A stretch of 64,000 bases of DNA, from positions 248,001 to 312,000 of the forward strand of contig NZ_BJFN01000002.1 in assembly GCF_014189855.1 (NCBI RefSeq), read 5' to 3'. The position numbers and the translations under genes are program-made. This document shows, one piece after another, positions 1 to 8,227 of the stretch. Position 1 is the first letter of the stretch. The number at the start of each line of letters is the position of its first letter. This DNA comes from Buttiauxella sp. A111. GTDB lineage: Bacteria > Pseudomonadota > Gammaproteobacteria > Enterobacterales > Enterobacteriaceae. Below the pieces are notes generated by a model. That model ran no database searches. It was not told the DNA's origin and worked only from the letters and a program-made list of their open reading frames with translations.

Positions 1-261
1 CACATCATTGATGGTGATAGCCGAAACTGACCACGGTAAACCGCTATTTAACGCGGTTTGTCGTGCGGGATTTTGGCCCGCGCCTGCGGTCAGCACCTGG
101 CCAAGAATCACTTCGTCGACTTCTTGTTCGCTAACGCCACTGCGTTCAAGCAGCGCTTTCACTACCGCACTGCCCAGTTCTGAGGCACTGCGTGGGGCTA
201 ACGCCCCCTGAAAGCAGCCTATGGGCGTACGCGCGGCTCCCACGATGACGACATCTTTCAT
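1..261 (-). CDS. yqeF: Acetyl-CoA acetyltransferase (thiolase), YqeF-like, 3' part outside window
   Basis: The 87 visible residues are the N-terminus of a thiolase. They start MKDVVIVGAARTPIGCF, contain the conserved GQNPARQ segment, and end at TINDV, just before the CGSG motif that carries the acyl-accepting cysteine. Thiolases of this family condense or cleave acetoacetyl-CoA in the cytoplasm. From memory the wording is closer to E. coli YqeF than to AtoB, for example in VDEVILGQVLTAGAGQNPAR. The gene runs off the left edge, so the catalytic Cys and His residues cannot be checked. An ERIC element begins 13 bp upstream of the ATG, which leaves little room for an undisturbed promoter. It has no visible link to the signalling genes that follow. 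Confidence 0.9.
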   Translation of the reverse strand, partial: MKDVVIVGAARTPIGCFQGALAPRSASELGSAVVKALLERSGVSEQEVDEVILGQVLTAGAGQNPARQTALNSGLPWSVSAITINDV

Positions 262-274
262 TGTATTCTCGCAA

Positions 275-397
275 AACCCGTCATAATTCAAGCGGCCTCT
301 TTGTTGGCTGCGCTCACGCGCCCAGGTCACTTACTCATGTAAGCTCCCAGGGACTTGTTCTCTTGCCGCCGCGATGCCACTCGAATTATTTTGGGTT
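275..397. repeat. ERIC element, about 123 bp
   Basis: This is an intergenic palindromic repeat with the ERIC core TTACTCATGTAAGCTCC and terminal inverted repeats AACCCG/GGGTT. It has the same ends and layout as the elements at 4546, 14357 and 21211. It sits between the yqeF start and the 3' end of the GAF-GGDEF gene. Short ORFs crossing it are artefacts. Confidence 0.9.
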
Positions 398-407
398 GAT
401 AATGAGG

Positions 408-1424
408 TTAATAATCATGACCCCGGCGATGTGCCTTTTCGAGATACATCGCCGTATCGGCTTCACGCAAAGCCGTATCGTGGTCTGTCTCAGCCGGATT
501 GACCGCGACGACGCCGATACTCGGGCCTGCATAATTAATCACACTGGAATGTAGCTGAAACTCGCCGGTCAGCAAGTTCGCGAGGCGAATGTTGAAGGCC
601 TGCGCAGCATGTTGTACTTCGTCAGTATCTGACGGCCCAAATCCCGCCACGATAAACTCATCGCCACCGACGCGGCCAATGACCTCGTCAGGGCGAGTGC
701 CCTTTTGCAAACGCTGGCCTATTTCACACAAGAAGTCATCGCCAGCTTCATGACCATGGATATCATTAATTTCTTTGAAATCATCGAGATCGGCAAAGGC
801 CAGCAGCACATAACGCGCTTCCTTTCTGGCCCTGGAAAAGAGTTTTGGTAATTGCTCAAACACCGCCCGGCGATTGGGTAATCCCGTCAGCTCATCAGTA
901 TAACTGGCGGCTGTCAGCGCGATATTTGCCTGCTGTAACTGCTGCAACAGCCGCTCATTCTGAATCTGCTGAGCAATCAGCTGCGCAAAGAGTTGCAGCA
1001 CTTGTTCACTGCGCTCGTTCAACACTCGGGTTTCTGAGCTGGCCGCGCAAAGCGTGCCATAAAGGGAGCCATCAGCAAGCGTCACAGGCGTACTGACATA
1101 CGTCGTGATCCCCAACGCTTTCGCAGCCTGGGAATCGCCCCAAATATTGGCAACATCACTGGTATAGCGCCTTCCTTCATCCAGAGCACGTTTGCAAAGC
1201 GTATCGCCCCAGGGCACCGAAAGCCCTTCAGGGATCTGCATTTGTCGGGTGTTACGGGAAAACAGGATATGTTGGAAGCTGCCATCCGGTTCAATGCGAG
1301 TCAGGTAAGTTGACTCCATATTGGTGACCAGTTCGAGCATTTCAAGCAGCTGTCGGACAAGACCTTCGAGGGTATATTCAGATTCTAACGCCGTGGAAAT
1401 GCGCTCGATAAGATTGTCGGACAT
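408..1424 (-). CDS. dgcP: GAF-GGDEF diguanylate cyclase, DgcP/YeaP-like
   Basis: This 338-residue soluble protein should make c-di-GMP from two GTP. Residues about 20-155 form a GAF sensor domain. Residues about 172-335 form a GGDEF domain with intact GGDEF at 253-257 and the usual DELTGLPNRR entry. The product-inhibition I-site is RPDE (244-247) instead of RxxD, so feedback inhibition may be weak. Domain order, length and N-terminal wording (SLVRQLLEMLE-type, then MESTYLT) match E. coli DgcP as I remember it. The gene starts at an ATG with an AAGG upstream. It lies 168 bp downstream of the chemosensory operon on the same strand, so it may be read with it or from its own promoter. Confidence 0.88.
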   Translation of the reverse strand: MSDNLIERISTALESEYTLEGLVRQLLEMLELVTNMESTYLTRIEPDGSFQHILFSRNTRQMQIPEGLSVPWGDTLCKRALDEGRRYTSDVANIWGDSQAAKALGITTYVSTPVTLADGSLYGTLCAASSETRVLNERSEQVLQLFAQLIAQQIQNERLLQQLQQANIALTAASYTDELTGLPNRRAVFEQLPKLFSRARKEARYVLLAFADLDDFKEINDIHGHEAGDDFLCEIGQRLQKGTRPDEVIGRVGGDEFIVAGFGPSDTDEVQHAAQAFNIRLANLLTGEFQLHSSVINYAGPSIGVVAVNPAETDHDTALREADTAMYLEKAHRRGHDY

Positions 1425-1592
1425 AAAGCAGAATTACCTTTTTAAAATTATGCATAGACGAAAGCGGTGTTCAGGCTCGTTTCTAACATATTTTAAATAC
1501 AACTTCCCCTACCGGATATGACATTTGAGATATGGCACGTGACGGTCGTCGGAGGGATAAGCAAGAGCGACATCCCCCTTCGAACGAATGGC

Positions 1593-1949
1593 CTACCAAC
1601 TTAACAACGGGCTAAAACTCTTATCCTTCACTAATGCACGTAACGCCGGTAACGTGCTGCAAAGCTGTACCAGTTCAGGCAGAGGGAAAATATCACTCGC
1701 CTGTAGCGTCACATTTTCCAGCTCGCCCCAGAAATGCCATCCCTCGTCCACCTTGCTGGCAGGCACCCATAAATGAAGATGCAACCCCTGCTCGGGTTCA
1801 TCAGGTAACCCTAGCCATTGGCTAAAACGTGGAATATCAGGGGTTTCATCATCCACCAGCGCACAACGCTGTACCTGGGCGGCAGGAATATAGAAGTACT
1901 GCGCCCCAAGCGTGATGCGCACTGCTGCAAGTTTAAGAGAGTGGGCCAT
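1593..1949 (-). CDS. Small protein ending the chemosensory operon, possibly a degenerate CheW-like protein
   Basis: This 118-residue protein has no signal peptide or membrane segment. I chose the ATG at 1949 (MAHSLKLAAV); an in-frame TTG lies at 1976. The start overlaps the end of cheW by 17 bp, so the two are translationally linked. The pattern is loosely like a CheW/P5 fold: a first strand followed by YFYIPAAQV, and later a stretch ending in ASDIFPLPELV, which resembles the segment before the last CheW strands. Wsp systems carry two CheW-type couplers, and this would be the missing second one. That assignment is inference; by sequence alone it is a hypothetical protein. Confidence 0.6.
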   Translation of the reverse strand: MAHSLKLAAVRITLGAQYFYIPAAQVQRCALVDDETPDIPRFSQWLGLPDEPEQGLHLHLWVPASKVDEGWHFWGELENVTLQASDIFPLPELVQLCSTLPALRALVKDKSFSPLLSW

Positions 1950-2457
1950 AACCACTGGTTTCCAGATAACGCTCAAAAATTAAATTCAAATCCAGCAGGG
2001 CGTAATACTCAGACCCTATCGGAACAATCCCTACCACAACTTCCTGCATCGCGGCCGATAAAGGTTCAGCGGCAGGATGAATCAGACTTTCAGCGACATC
2101 CAGCACATCCACTAACTTATCGACCAGGATCCCGCTTTGCATTTTCTGCCCGCGCCCCATCAGGATCGAGCGCTTGCCCACGCTATCCGACGCAGGCGCT
2201 TCAACCAGTTGATTAATGTTAATCACTGACTCAACGCGCCCCCGGTGATTGATCACCCCTTCAAGCGTTGGCGGGCAACCGGGCACCCAGGACACCGGAC
2301 GGTCAGCGAGGATCTCTTTGATTTGTGCGCCATAAAAAGCAAAATTTTTATCCGCGACTTTGAATAACACCAGGCTGCACTGCGGCTCGTCAACATTGGC
2401 AATTTCGCGGTTTTCGTCCTGATAGTGACTGAGGATTTGCTCTAATTGCTCGCTCAT
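1933..2457 (-). CDS. cheW: CheW-type chemosensory coupling protein
   Basis: This 174-residue protein consists mainly of one CheW domain (about residues 27-165) after a short polar N-terminus. Typical features are SLVLFKVADKNFAFYGAQIKEIL, the glycine-rich turn LEGVINHRGRVESVININQL, and the C-terminal strand VGIVPIGSEYYALLDL. CheW links chemoreceptors to the CheA kinase at the membrane. The start overlaps the preceding GGDEF gene by 4 bp (ATGA), so the two are translated together. Here it probably couples the 9278-11377 receptor to the CheA at 4680-6818, the role of WspB or WspD in Pseudomonas. Confidence 0.93.
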   Translation of the reverse strand: MSEQLEQILSHYQDENREIANVDEPQCSLVLFKVADKNFAFYGAQIKEILADRPVSWVPGCPPTLEGVINHRGRVESVININQLVEAPASDSVGKRSILMGRGQKMQSGILVDKLVDVLDVAESLIHPAAEPLSAAMQEVVVGIVPIGSEYYALLDLNLIFERYLETSGYGPLS

Positions 2458-4142
2458 GCGACTTCCTTATCGTCAGCCAGGCAATAGCGGTTGCGGCCTT
2501 GCTGTTTGGCACAATACAACGCCTGATCGGCACGCTCGCGAATGGTTTCGATTTCGTCACCCGGCAGCCAGGACGCAATTCCGGCGCTGAACGTGTTGCT
2601 AAAGCGGGTCTGGTTCACCGAGAAGTGGATTTTTTCAAACCCCAGACGTAGCCGTTCCACAACCGCCGCCGCCTGCTCTTTCGTCGTCTTCGGCATAATT
2701 ATCGCAAACTCTTCCCCGCCGTAACGCCCGACAATATCGGTGCTGCGCAGGCGATGTGAAAATAGTTGTGAAATCCCGAGGATCACCTGGTCACCAGCCA
2801 CATGGCCGTAAGTATCATTGATGCTTTTGAAGTGATCCAAATCGACCATCACCAGGCTGAAAGGCACGCCGCTATAGTTGGATTCGGTAATCGCGCTTTC
2901 CAGATAATGGGTGGTGGTCGAGTGGTTATACAGCCCGGTCAAACTGTCCTGCGACATACGCGCACGCAGGGTACGCATTCTTTCTGCGCGAATAGAGACC
3001 GCGTTAATCAGCTCCTGCGGATCAGCCTGCTTGATGATGAAATCTTCCGCCCCGGTGCTCATCGCGCCAAACTGGGTCTTTTTATTGGTTTCGCTGGACA
3101 GATAGGCGATGGGTAAACCGATGTGTTGCGGGATCTGGCGGATCAGTTTTGTCAGCTCTTCGCCGCTGAATTCCGGCATATGGAAATCCATCAGCACAAT
3201 GTCGATCGGATGCGTATTGAGTACATTCAGCAAAAGAGGCACTCGCGTCAAAACGTGGACCTCCATGCCCGCCATCCGCAGCATTTCTGCGTTGTACTGC
3301 GCGGCTTCCGGTTCATCATCAATCAACAAAACCTGATACGGCTTTTTCAGCGCAGGCTGCGTTAAACGATGTAGCTCTTGCACCAAATCGGTGGTGGCCG
3401 CGGGCTTCACGTAGTAACCATCGCACCCGGCTTTGATCGCATTGATACGGGCATGGAAATGGCTGTGGCAGGAAAGATAGAGCACCGGGAAAGGCGTCCC
3501 GACTTTATTTTTCAGATCGGACATCGCCAGCGGGCCGCCGTAAGCGTGTTCGGGGAAACTGACGTCCATAATCACCACCGACGGAGGCTGCGAGATAACC
3601 GCCCTGGTAAAATCAGCCGTGTTGGTGAAGACATAACAAATAAAGCCAAAACAGCGTAACTGCGTCGCCAGCAGTTCAGCCTGTTCGCTTTCATCATCAC
3701 ACAGGTAGACGGGCTTGATGGTACGGTTAATCGCGACTTCTTCCTCGCCTGAGGCGGCAATCGGGAATTTAACCAGCGCATCGCCTCCGCGACGTGCGCT
3801 TTCCGCCTGCTCTTGCGTCAATGCATACAACTGTTTAATGAGTTGCTCAAGCTTCTGGAATAGCACCTGCTCAAGGGCTTGATTCACTAACAAATGTTCA
3901 CCTTCAGCCGCCAGGCTGGAGATTTTAGTAAAGCCAAACGAAGCGCTGGTTCCATGAATGCTGTGCAAGAGCAGATGCAGTTGCTTGCTGTCGGTTTCAT
4001 TGGGTTGAGCAATTAATTTGCCCAACAACACTTCCGACTGATTCAGCATCGTGGGAATGCGTTCCAAAAAGCGCTGGCGTAAGCGGGCAATTTTATCCTG
4101 AGCAGTATTCATCGTTGTTTGCGTCAATTCTTGTTTCATCAT
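2454..4142 (-). CDS. Hpt-REC-REC-GGDEF response regulator diguanylate cyclase, output of the Wsp-like pathway
   Basis: This 562-residue cytoplasmic protein has an Hpt domain (about 15-115, phospho-His likely H60 in HSIHGT), receiver 1 (about 143-260, D193), receiver 2 (about 268-385, D319) and a GGDEF domain (about 395-555). The active motif is GGEEF at 475-479 and the I-site RSTD at 466-469 is intact, so it should be an active, feedback-inhibited cyclase. Both receivers keep their acidic pair, phospho-Asp, Ser and Lys. Pseudomonas WspR has one receiver; PleD has two; the N-terminal Hpt is an extra. It lies 11 bp after the lone receiver gene and overlaps cheW. Two tandem ATGs begin the frame, and an ATG at codon 11 is also possible. 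Confidence 0.92.
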   Translation of the reverse strand: MMKQELTQTTMNTAQDKIARLRQRFLERIPTMLNQSEVLLGKLIAQPNETDSKQLHLLLHSIHGTSASFGFTKISSLAAEGEHLLVNQALEQVLFQKLEQLIKQLYALTQEQAESARRGGDALVKFPIAASGEEEVAINRTIKPVYLCDDESEQAELLATQLRCFGFICYVFTNTADFTRAVISQPPSVVIMDVSFPEHAYGGPLAMSDLKNKVGTPFPVLYLSCHSHFHARINAIKAGCDGYYVKPAATTDLVQELHRLTQPALKKPYQVLLIDDEPEAAQYNAEMLRMAGMEVHVLTRVPLLLNVLNTHPIDIVLMDFHMPEFSGEELTKLIRQIPQHIGLPIAYLSSETNKKTQFGAMSTGAEDFIIKQADPQELINAVSIRAERMRTLRARMSQDSLTGLYNHSTTTHYLESAITESNYSGVPFSLVMVDLDHFKSINDTYGHVAGDQVILGISQLFSHRLRSTDIVGRYGGEEFAIIMPKTTKEQAAAVVERLRLGFEKIHFSVNQTRFSNTFSAGIASWLPGDEIETIRERADQALYCAKQQGRNRYCLADDKEVA

Positions 4143-4153
4143 GAGTGAGTCAG

Positions 4154-4531
4154 CTATTCAGCCGCGTTGGCAGGCAACAGTGTTTGATTCGCTAATAATT
4201 CATTCACTACAACCACCAATCTCTCAGCCATATTTTCGTCCTTCTGCACCCAACAATCGGGAATAACGGTAATGTCTGTCAACTCGCTGGCGCTGAGTAA
4301 AATAAACGGTTTAGACCAGCCGTTAGCCCGCAACATTTCTAATAGATCCAGCCCGGTAATGTCCGGCATATGGAAATCACTGATAACCAAATCGATATCG
4401 TTGTCAGAATCTATATTGGCTAATGCGGTCATCGCGCTTTCAGCAATAATCACTTCATAGCCACTCATTTCCAGAAATACTGAAGCCAGTTCTGCCGCGA
4501 ACAAATCATCATCAACTAGTAATACACGCAT
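4154..4531 (-). CDS. Single-domain response regulator (CheY-like)
   Basis: This 125-residue protein is one receiver domain. It has the acidic triplet in VLLVDDD at 5-9, phospho-Asp D52 in VISDFHMP, Ser in ILLSAS, and a Lys in VQKDE. There is no DNA-binding or output domain. It lies between cheA and the REC-REC-GGDEF gene, so it may carry phosphate between CheA and the Hpt domain or act as a phosphate sink. I chose the ATG at 4531, which gives the usual receiver N-terminus; a GTG four codons upstream at 4543 has a better-placed GGGAA. An ERIC element separates it from cheA. Confidence 0.88.
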   Translation of the reverse strand: MRVLLVDDDLFAAELASVFLEMSGYEVIIAESAMTALANIDSDNDIDLVISDFHMPDITGLDLLEMLRANGWSKPFILLSASELTDITVIPDCWVQKDENMAERLVVVVNELLANQTLLPANAAE

Positions 4532-4545
4532 CTCTTTTCTCACTT

Positions 4546-4671
4546 ATTCCCGTCGCCCTTCAAGACGCAGGGTTGTTGGCTGCTCTCGTTTACCCGAATC
4601 ACTTACTTCAGTAAGCTCATCGGGATTCACTCGATTGCCGCCTACCTGTGTCTTGAAGTCGCTTGGGTATT
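4546..4671. repeat. ERIC element inside the chemosensory operon, about 126 bp
   Basis: The core TCACTTACTTCAGTAAGCTC and the end sequences TTCCCG/TTGGGTAT match the other ERIC elements in this window. It fills the gap between the cheA stop (4680) and the lone receiver start (4531), the only large gap between receptor and cheW. Its RNA hairpin could alter expression of the downstream receiver, cyclase and cheW genes relative to cheA. Confidence 0.88.
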
Positions 4672-4679
4672 TTAAGCCG

Positions 4680-6818
4680 TTAGCACAAAAGCATTTTTAA
4701 TGTTTCTATGAGGCTATCCTGCTCAAAATCACCCTTGGCGATATAAGCATCCGCACCGACCTGGATCCCGCGACGGCGATCTTCTTCTTTGGCTCGTGAT
4801 GTCACGATAATAATAGGAATATGTTGGTAATTTTCTTCGGCTCGCAGCGCTTTGGTAAGCGAGAAACCGTCCATCACCGGCATTTCGACATCCGTCAGCA
4901 CCGCGTCAAACTGCGTCAGACGCGCTTTTTGTAGGCCCGAGTAACCATCTTCGGCAAGCGTCACCTGGTAGCCGTGGGCTTCGAGCACATTCTTTTCTAT
5001 TTCACGAGTGTTCATTGAATCGTCGACGATCAGCACATGCCACGCGTTCGGCCTGACTTCTGGTTTCGCCGCGCTGATCCGCGATTGCCCGCGTTTTTGC
5101 GCCATCTCCATCAGCACCGGAACTTGCAGAATACTCACCAGTTGGTTATCCGGCGAAAGCACCATGCCGGAGACTAACGCTTGCTGCTGCATATGTTTCG
5201 GCAGCGGCTTAATCATCATGTTGCGTTCGTCGAGCAGGTTATCCACCCGCATTGCCATCTTGCCAAACTGGTTCTGAATCACGATAAGCAACAAGCTGCT
5301 CGCAACGGCCGTCGTCTGGCTGCAAGGTCTGTCAGGGATCCGCAGCAACTCGGCGGCAGAAATCACCGGGATAAATTCGTTATGCAGAATAATGGCCGGG
5401 CAGCCGGCAATATCGCGAATGTCATCGCGGGAATATTTCACCACTTCAACGACATACTGCGCGGCAAGGCCAAACAGATGGTTCTGTTGTTCGAATTGCA
5501 AAATGCGCATCATCGCCAGCGAAATAGGCAAACGGATAATAAAGGTGGTACCCAATCCTGCGCGGCTGTGAACCTGCAAAGTCCCTTGCAGATCCGAGAC
5601 AATGGTCTTGCGCACGATATCCAGCCCGACACCGCGACCGGATAATTCGGTCACAATCTTGCTGGTTGAAAAACCAGGATGGAAAATAAGCTCGTTGCAC
5701 TCCTGCTCGGAGAGCTGATCGGCGACCGCAGCGTCCACCAATCCCCGCGCCACCGCTTTGGCACGAATGCCCGGATAATCCAGACCACGGCCATCATCTT
5801 CCACGCGCAGCAATATTCCGCGCCCATCTTGTTGGGTGGACAGCGTTATCGTCCCGCGCGCCGATTTCCCCGCCGCAAGCCGTTCCGCGACGTCGCCAAT
5901 GCCATGATCGACTGCGTTACGCAGCAGATGAGTCAGGGGTTCTGACAGACGATCGATTAATTGCCTGTCGATTTCGATTTCCCCTCCCAAAATACGGCAA
6001 TCCACCTGCTTATTGAGCGAGGCGGCCAGATCGCGAACCTGCATCGAAACGGGCTCGAACAGCATGGATACCGGCAGCATGCGGATGGTGGTCGCCACGT
6101 CATACAGCTCAAACATCTGCAAATGTTGAACCTGAAAATCGTCTTTTAATTTGCGACCCAACTGCACAATCTGCTGACGGAGCTGCCCGGAATCTATTTT
6201 TGCCAGGCGCGGCCCCAGGTTCGCCAGGCTTTGAACCTGCTGCTCCAGGCGGTCATGCGTGGCGACGACTTCACCCAAAATGTTAATCAGGTCATCGAGT
6301 TTTTCGAGTTTGACCCGCACCGAACTCGCCTGTTTTAACCCGATATCCACGCTGTCGAGGTTCAGCGCGCTCACGGGGATTTCCACCTGTGGCGGCGTGC
6401 CTTCCCCGGCGCTGCTGTCCATGTCGCCACGGCTGGCGCGGGCCAGTCGCTCGCACAAGGCTTCATCCGCTGGAGGCAGTTGGTTGTGACCGTCAGTCGC
6501 CAACAGCTGTGCCAGCTGGTCCGAAATATAATCACAAGCCTGGAGAATCAACGTGCCAAGGTTTTGGTCAGGTGCGAGCTTTTTATCGCGCAGCTCGCTT
6601 AATATCTCTTCAAGCTGATGGGTGACATCGGCGATGCTTTGCAGCTTCAGCATCCGCGCGCCCCCTTTCAGGGTGTGTGCTGCACGAAACATCTCGCCGA
6701 TTTGTGTGTCCGTACTTTCACCGGACGAGAGCAAAAACGCCCCTTCTTTCACGGTCTGCAAATGGCCATTTGCTTCATCAATAAAGCGCAGCACAAATTT
6801 TTTAAGATCAATAGCCAT
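4680..6818 (-). CDS. cheA: CheA-type hybrid histidine kinase with C-terminal receiver (WspE-like)
   Basis: This 712-residue protein has an Hpt/P1 domain (1-105, phospho-His H48 in AAHTLKGGARML), no recognisable P2 domain, a dimerisation helix pair (about 170-230), and an HATPase domain. The HATPase has N-box HLLRNAVDHG, G1 DDGRGL and G2 GRGVGLDIV. A CheW-like domain (about 440-580) and a receiver (593-712, D643 in VLTDVEMP) follow. This is the WspE/FrzE arrangement, in which the kinase receives receptor input and its own receiver tunes phosphate flow. The gene follows cheR after 8 bp. The likely phosphate acceptors are the lone receiver and the REC-REC-GGDEF protein. No flagellar gene is nearby. 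Confidence 0.95.
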   Translation of the reverse strand: MAIDLKKFVLRFIDEANGHLQTVKEGAFLLSSGESTDTQIGEMFRAAHTLKGGARMLKLQSIADVTHQLEEILSELRDKKLAPDQNLGTLILQACDYISDQLAQLLATDGHNQLPPADEALCERLARASRGDMDSSAGEGTPPQVEIPVSALNLDSVDIGLKQASSVRVKLEKLDDLINILGEVVATHDRLEQQVQSLANLGPRLAKIDSGQLRQQIVQLGRKLKDDFQVQHLQMFELYDVATTIRMLPVSMLFEPVSMQVRDLAASLNKQVDCRILGGEIEIDRQLIDRLSEPLTHLLRNAVDHGIGDVAERLAAGKSARGTITLSTQQDGRGILLRVEDDGRGLDYPGIRAKAVARGLVDAAVADQLSEQECNELIFHPGFSTSKIVTELSGRGVGLDIVRKTIVSDLQGTLQVHSRAGLGTTFIIRLPISLAMMRILQFEQQNHLFGLAAQYVVEVVKYSRDDIRDIAGCPAIILHNEFIPVISAAELLRIPDRPCSQTTAVASSLLLIVIQNQFGKMAMRVDNLLDERNMMIKPLPKHMQQQALVSGMVLSPDNQLVSILQVPVLMEMAQKRGQSRISAAKPEVRPNAWHVLIVDDSMNTREIEKNVLEAHGYQVTLAEDGYSGLQKARLTQFDAVLTDVEMPVMDGFSLTKALRAEENYQHIPIIIVTSRAKEEDRRRGIQVGADAYIAKGDFEQDSLIETLKMLLC

Positions 6819-6826
6819 ACGTTTCT

Positions 6827-8227
6827 CTACAGCCCATCCTGATGGGTGAACTGCGCCAACTGATGTTCACAAAGAAAACGAAACGAATTACTCGGAAATG
6901 AGAGTGGCAGCCGCAGTGCGCTGGCGTTGCTGGTGCTGTTCATTTCTGCGTTGAGTAATTGCAGCGTGATGCGGTAGGTACGCAGTGCCGGGCGATATAG
7001 CTCGCTTTGGCGATACATTTCCGCCAGATAGTAATGCGCAGGCCAGTAGCCAGGCTGTTGATAAACAACCTGTTTAAACCAGGCGATCGCCTGCTGCGTG
7101 TGGTGCTGCCACATCATCGCCAACCCAAGGAGCATTTTCGCTTCCGCAGACCATTCATCCAGCTCCAGCACGTGTTGTGCGCTTTGCGCGGTTTGCTCGA
7201 ACTCGCATTTCTCCAGCGCAATCACACCTTTGATAACCAGCGCTTCCTGATGATGAATATCGCAATCCAGAACTTTGGTTATCCACTCTTCAGCTTGCGC
7301 AAAGCGTTTTTCAGACACGCAGTCGAGCGCCTTGTTAATCCAGCTTCCGCACTGTTGCGTGGAGAGAATCGGAGCGGCGACACAAGGTTCCGCGCTGGAT
7401 TGTAGACTGGCCGTGGCAACCGGAGCGCGTGACGTTTTCGGTTGGCAGAAGTAAAAAAGGCCATGTTCCTGCTTGAGTTTCAGGATGCCAAAGTTATTCG
7501 CCAGCGTTTCCGCATTGCCGAAGAACAACGCGCCATCGGGTTCCAGCATGTTCAACAAATTGAAGTGCAGCAGACGCCGTGTGTCGTCATCAAAGTAAAT
7601 GGAGACATTGCGCAGCAAAATGATGTCGAACTTCGGTTGCAGGTGCTCTTTGACAATGTTTGAGCGGTGGAACGTCACTTTATTGCGGATCACGTCATGC
7701 AACTGAAACTGGTTGCCATTGCGCGTGAACCAGGTTTGCTGCAAAAGAGGATCAACACCGCGAAACGAATAGCTGGAATAGTTCGCGGTGCGCGCTTTAT
7801 CGAGAATTTTTGTGTCGATATCGCAACCGTGAATCTCTACGCGAGCAGCAAACTGCTCGTGGTATCTCTGGTGGAGTTTGATGGCCAGGGAGTAAGCTTC
7901 TTCACCGGATGAACAGCCCGCGCTTAAAATGCGCACCGGGCCGTCGCGCCGTTCAAGCATCTTAGGCACCAACTTGTCACAGACAAAATCCAGCACTTCC
8001 GGCTCACGGAAAAAGTAGGTTTCGTTAATCGTCAGCAGGCTGAGGAGCTTGTCGAACTCGGTGGTCGAAACGCAGAGCACTTCATAGTATTTTTCGCTGC
8101 TCTCTTTCCCGCGCTCGCCCATTCGCTGCAATAAAGCCGTATTGAGCAACCCTTCCATGCCGTTAAAAAAATGCAGACCGACTCTGTCTTTGATCAGATT
8201 TTTGAAGTCCGCAATATTGGGGATCAT
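6827..8227 (-). CDS. cheR: CheR-type chemoreceptor methyltransferase with C-terminal TPR-like region (WspC-like)
   Basis: This 466-residue protein has a CheR N-terminal helical domain (1-75) and a SAM-dependent methyltransferase domain (about 76-270). The domain has NETYFFRE at 68-75 and the SAM loop SAGCSSGEE at 102-110. After a linker comes a helical region (about 290-440) with TPR-like repeats, seen in the spaced Ala/Leu/Tyr pattern ending PGYWPAHYYLAEMYRQ. CheR methylates receptor glutamates. CheR proteins with a TPR tail are typical of Wsp systems (WspC). The start overlaps cheB by 4 bp, with a GAGGG upstream inside cheB. Confidence 0.93.
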   Translation of the reverse strand: MIPNIADFKNLIKDRVGLHFFNGMEGLLNTALLQRMGERGKESSEKYYEVLCVSTTEFDKLLSLLTINETYFFREPEVLDFVCDKLVPKMLERRDGPVRILSAGCSSGEEAYSLAIKLHQRYHEQFAARVEIHGCDIDTKILDKARTANYSSYSFRGVDPLLQQTWFTRNGNQFQLHDVIRNKVTFHRSNIVKEHLQPKFDIILLRNVSIYFDDDTRRLLHFNLLNMLEPDGALFFGNAETLANNFGILKLKQEHGLFYFCQPKTSRAPVATASLQSSAEPCVAAPILSTQQCGSWINKALDCVSEKRFAQAEEWITKVLDCDIHHQEALVIKGVIALEKCEFEQTAQSAQHVLELDEWSAEAKMLLGLAMMWQHHTQQAIAWFKQVVYQQPGYWPAHYYLAEMYRQSELYRPALRTYRITLQLLNAEMNSTSNASALRLPLSFPSNSFRFLCEHQLAQFTHQDGL

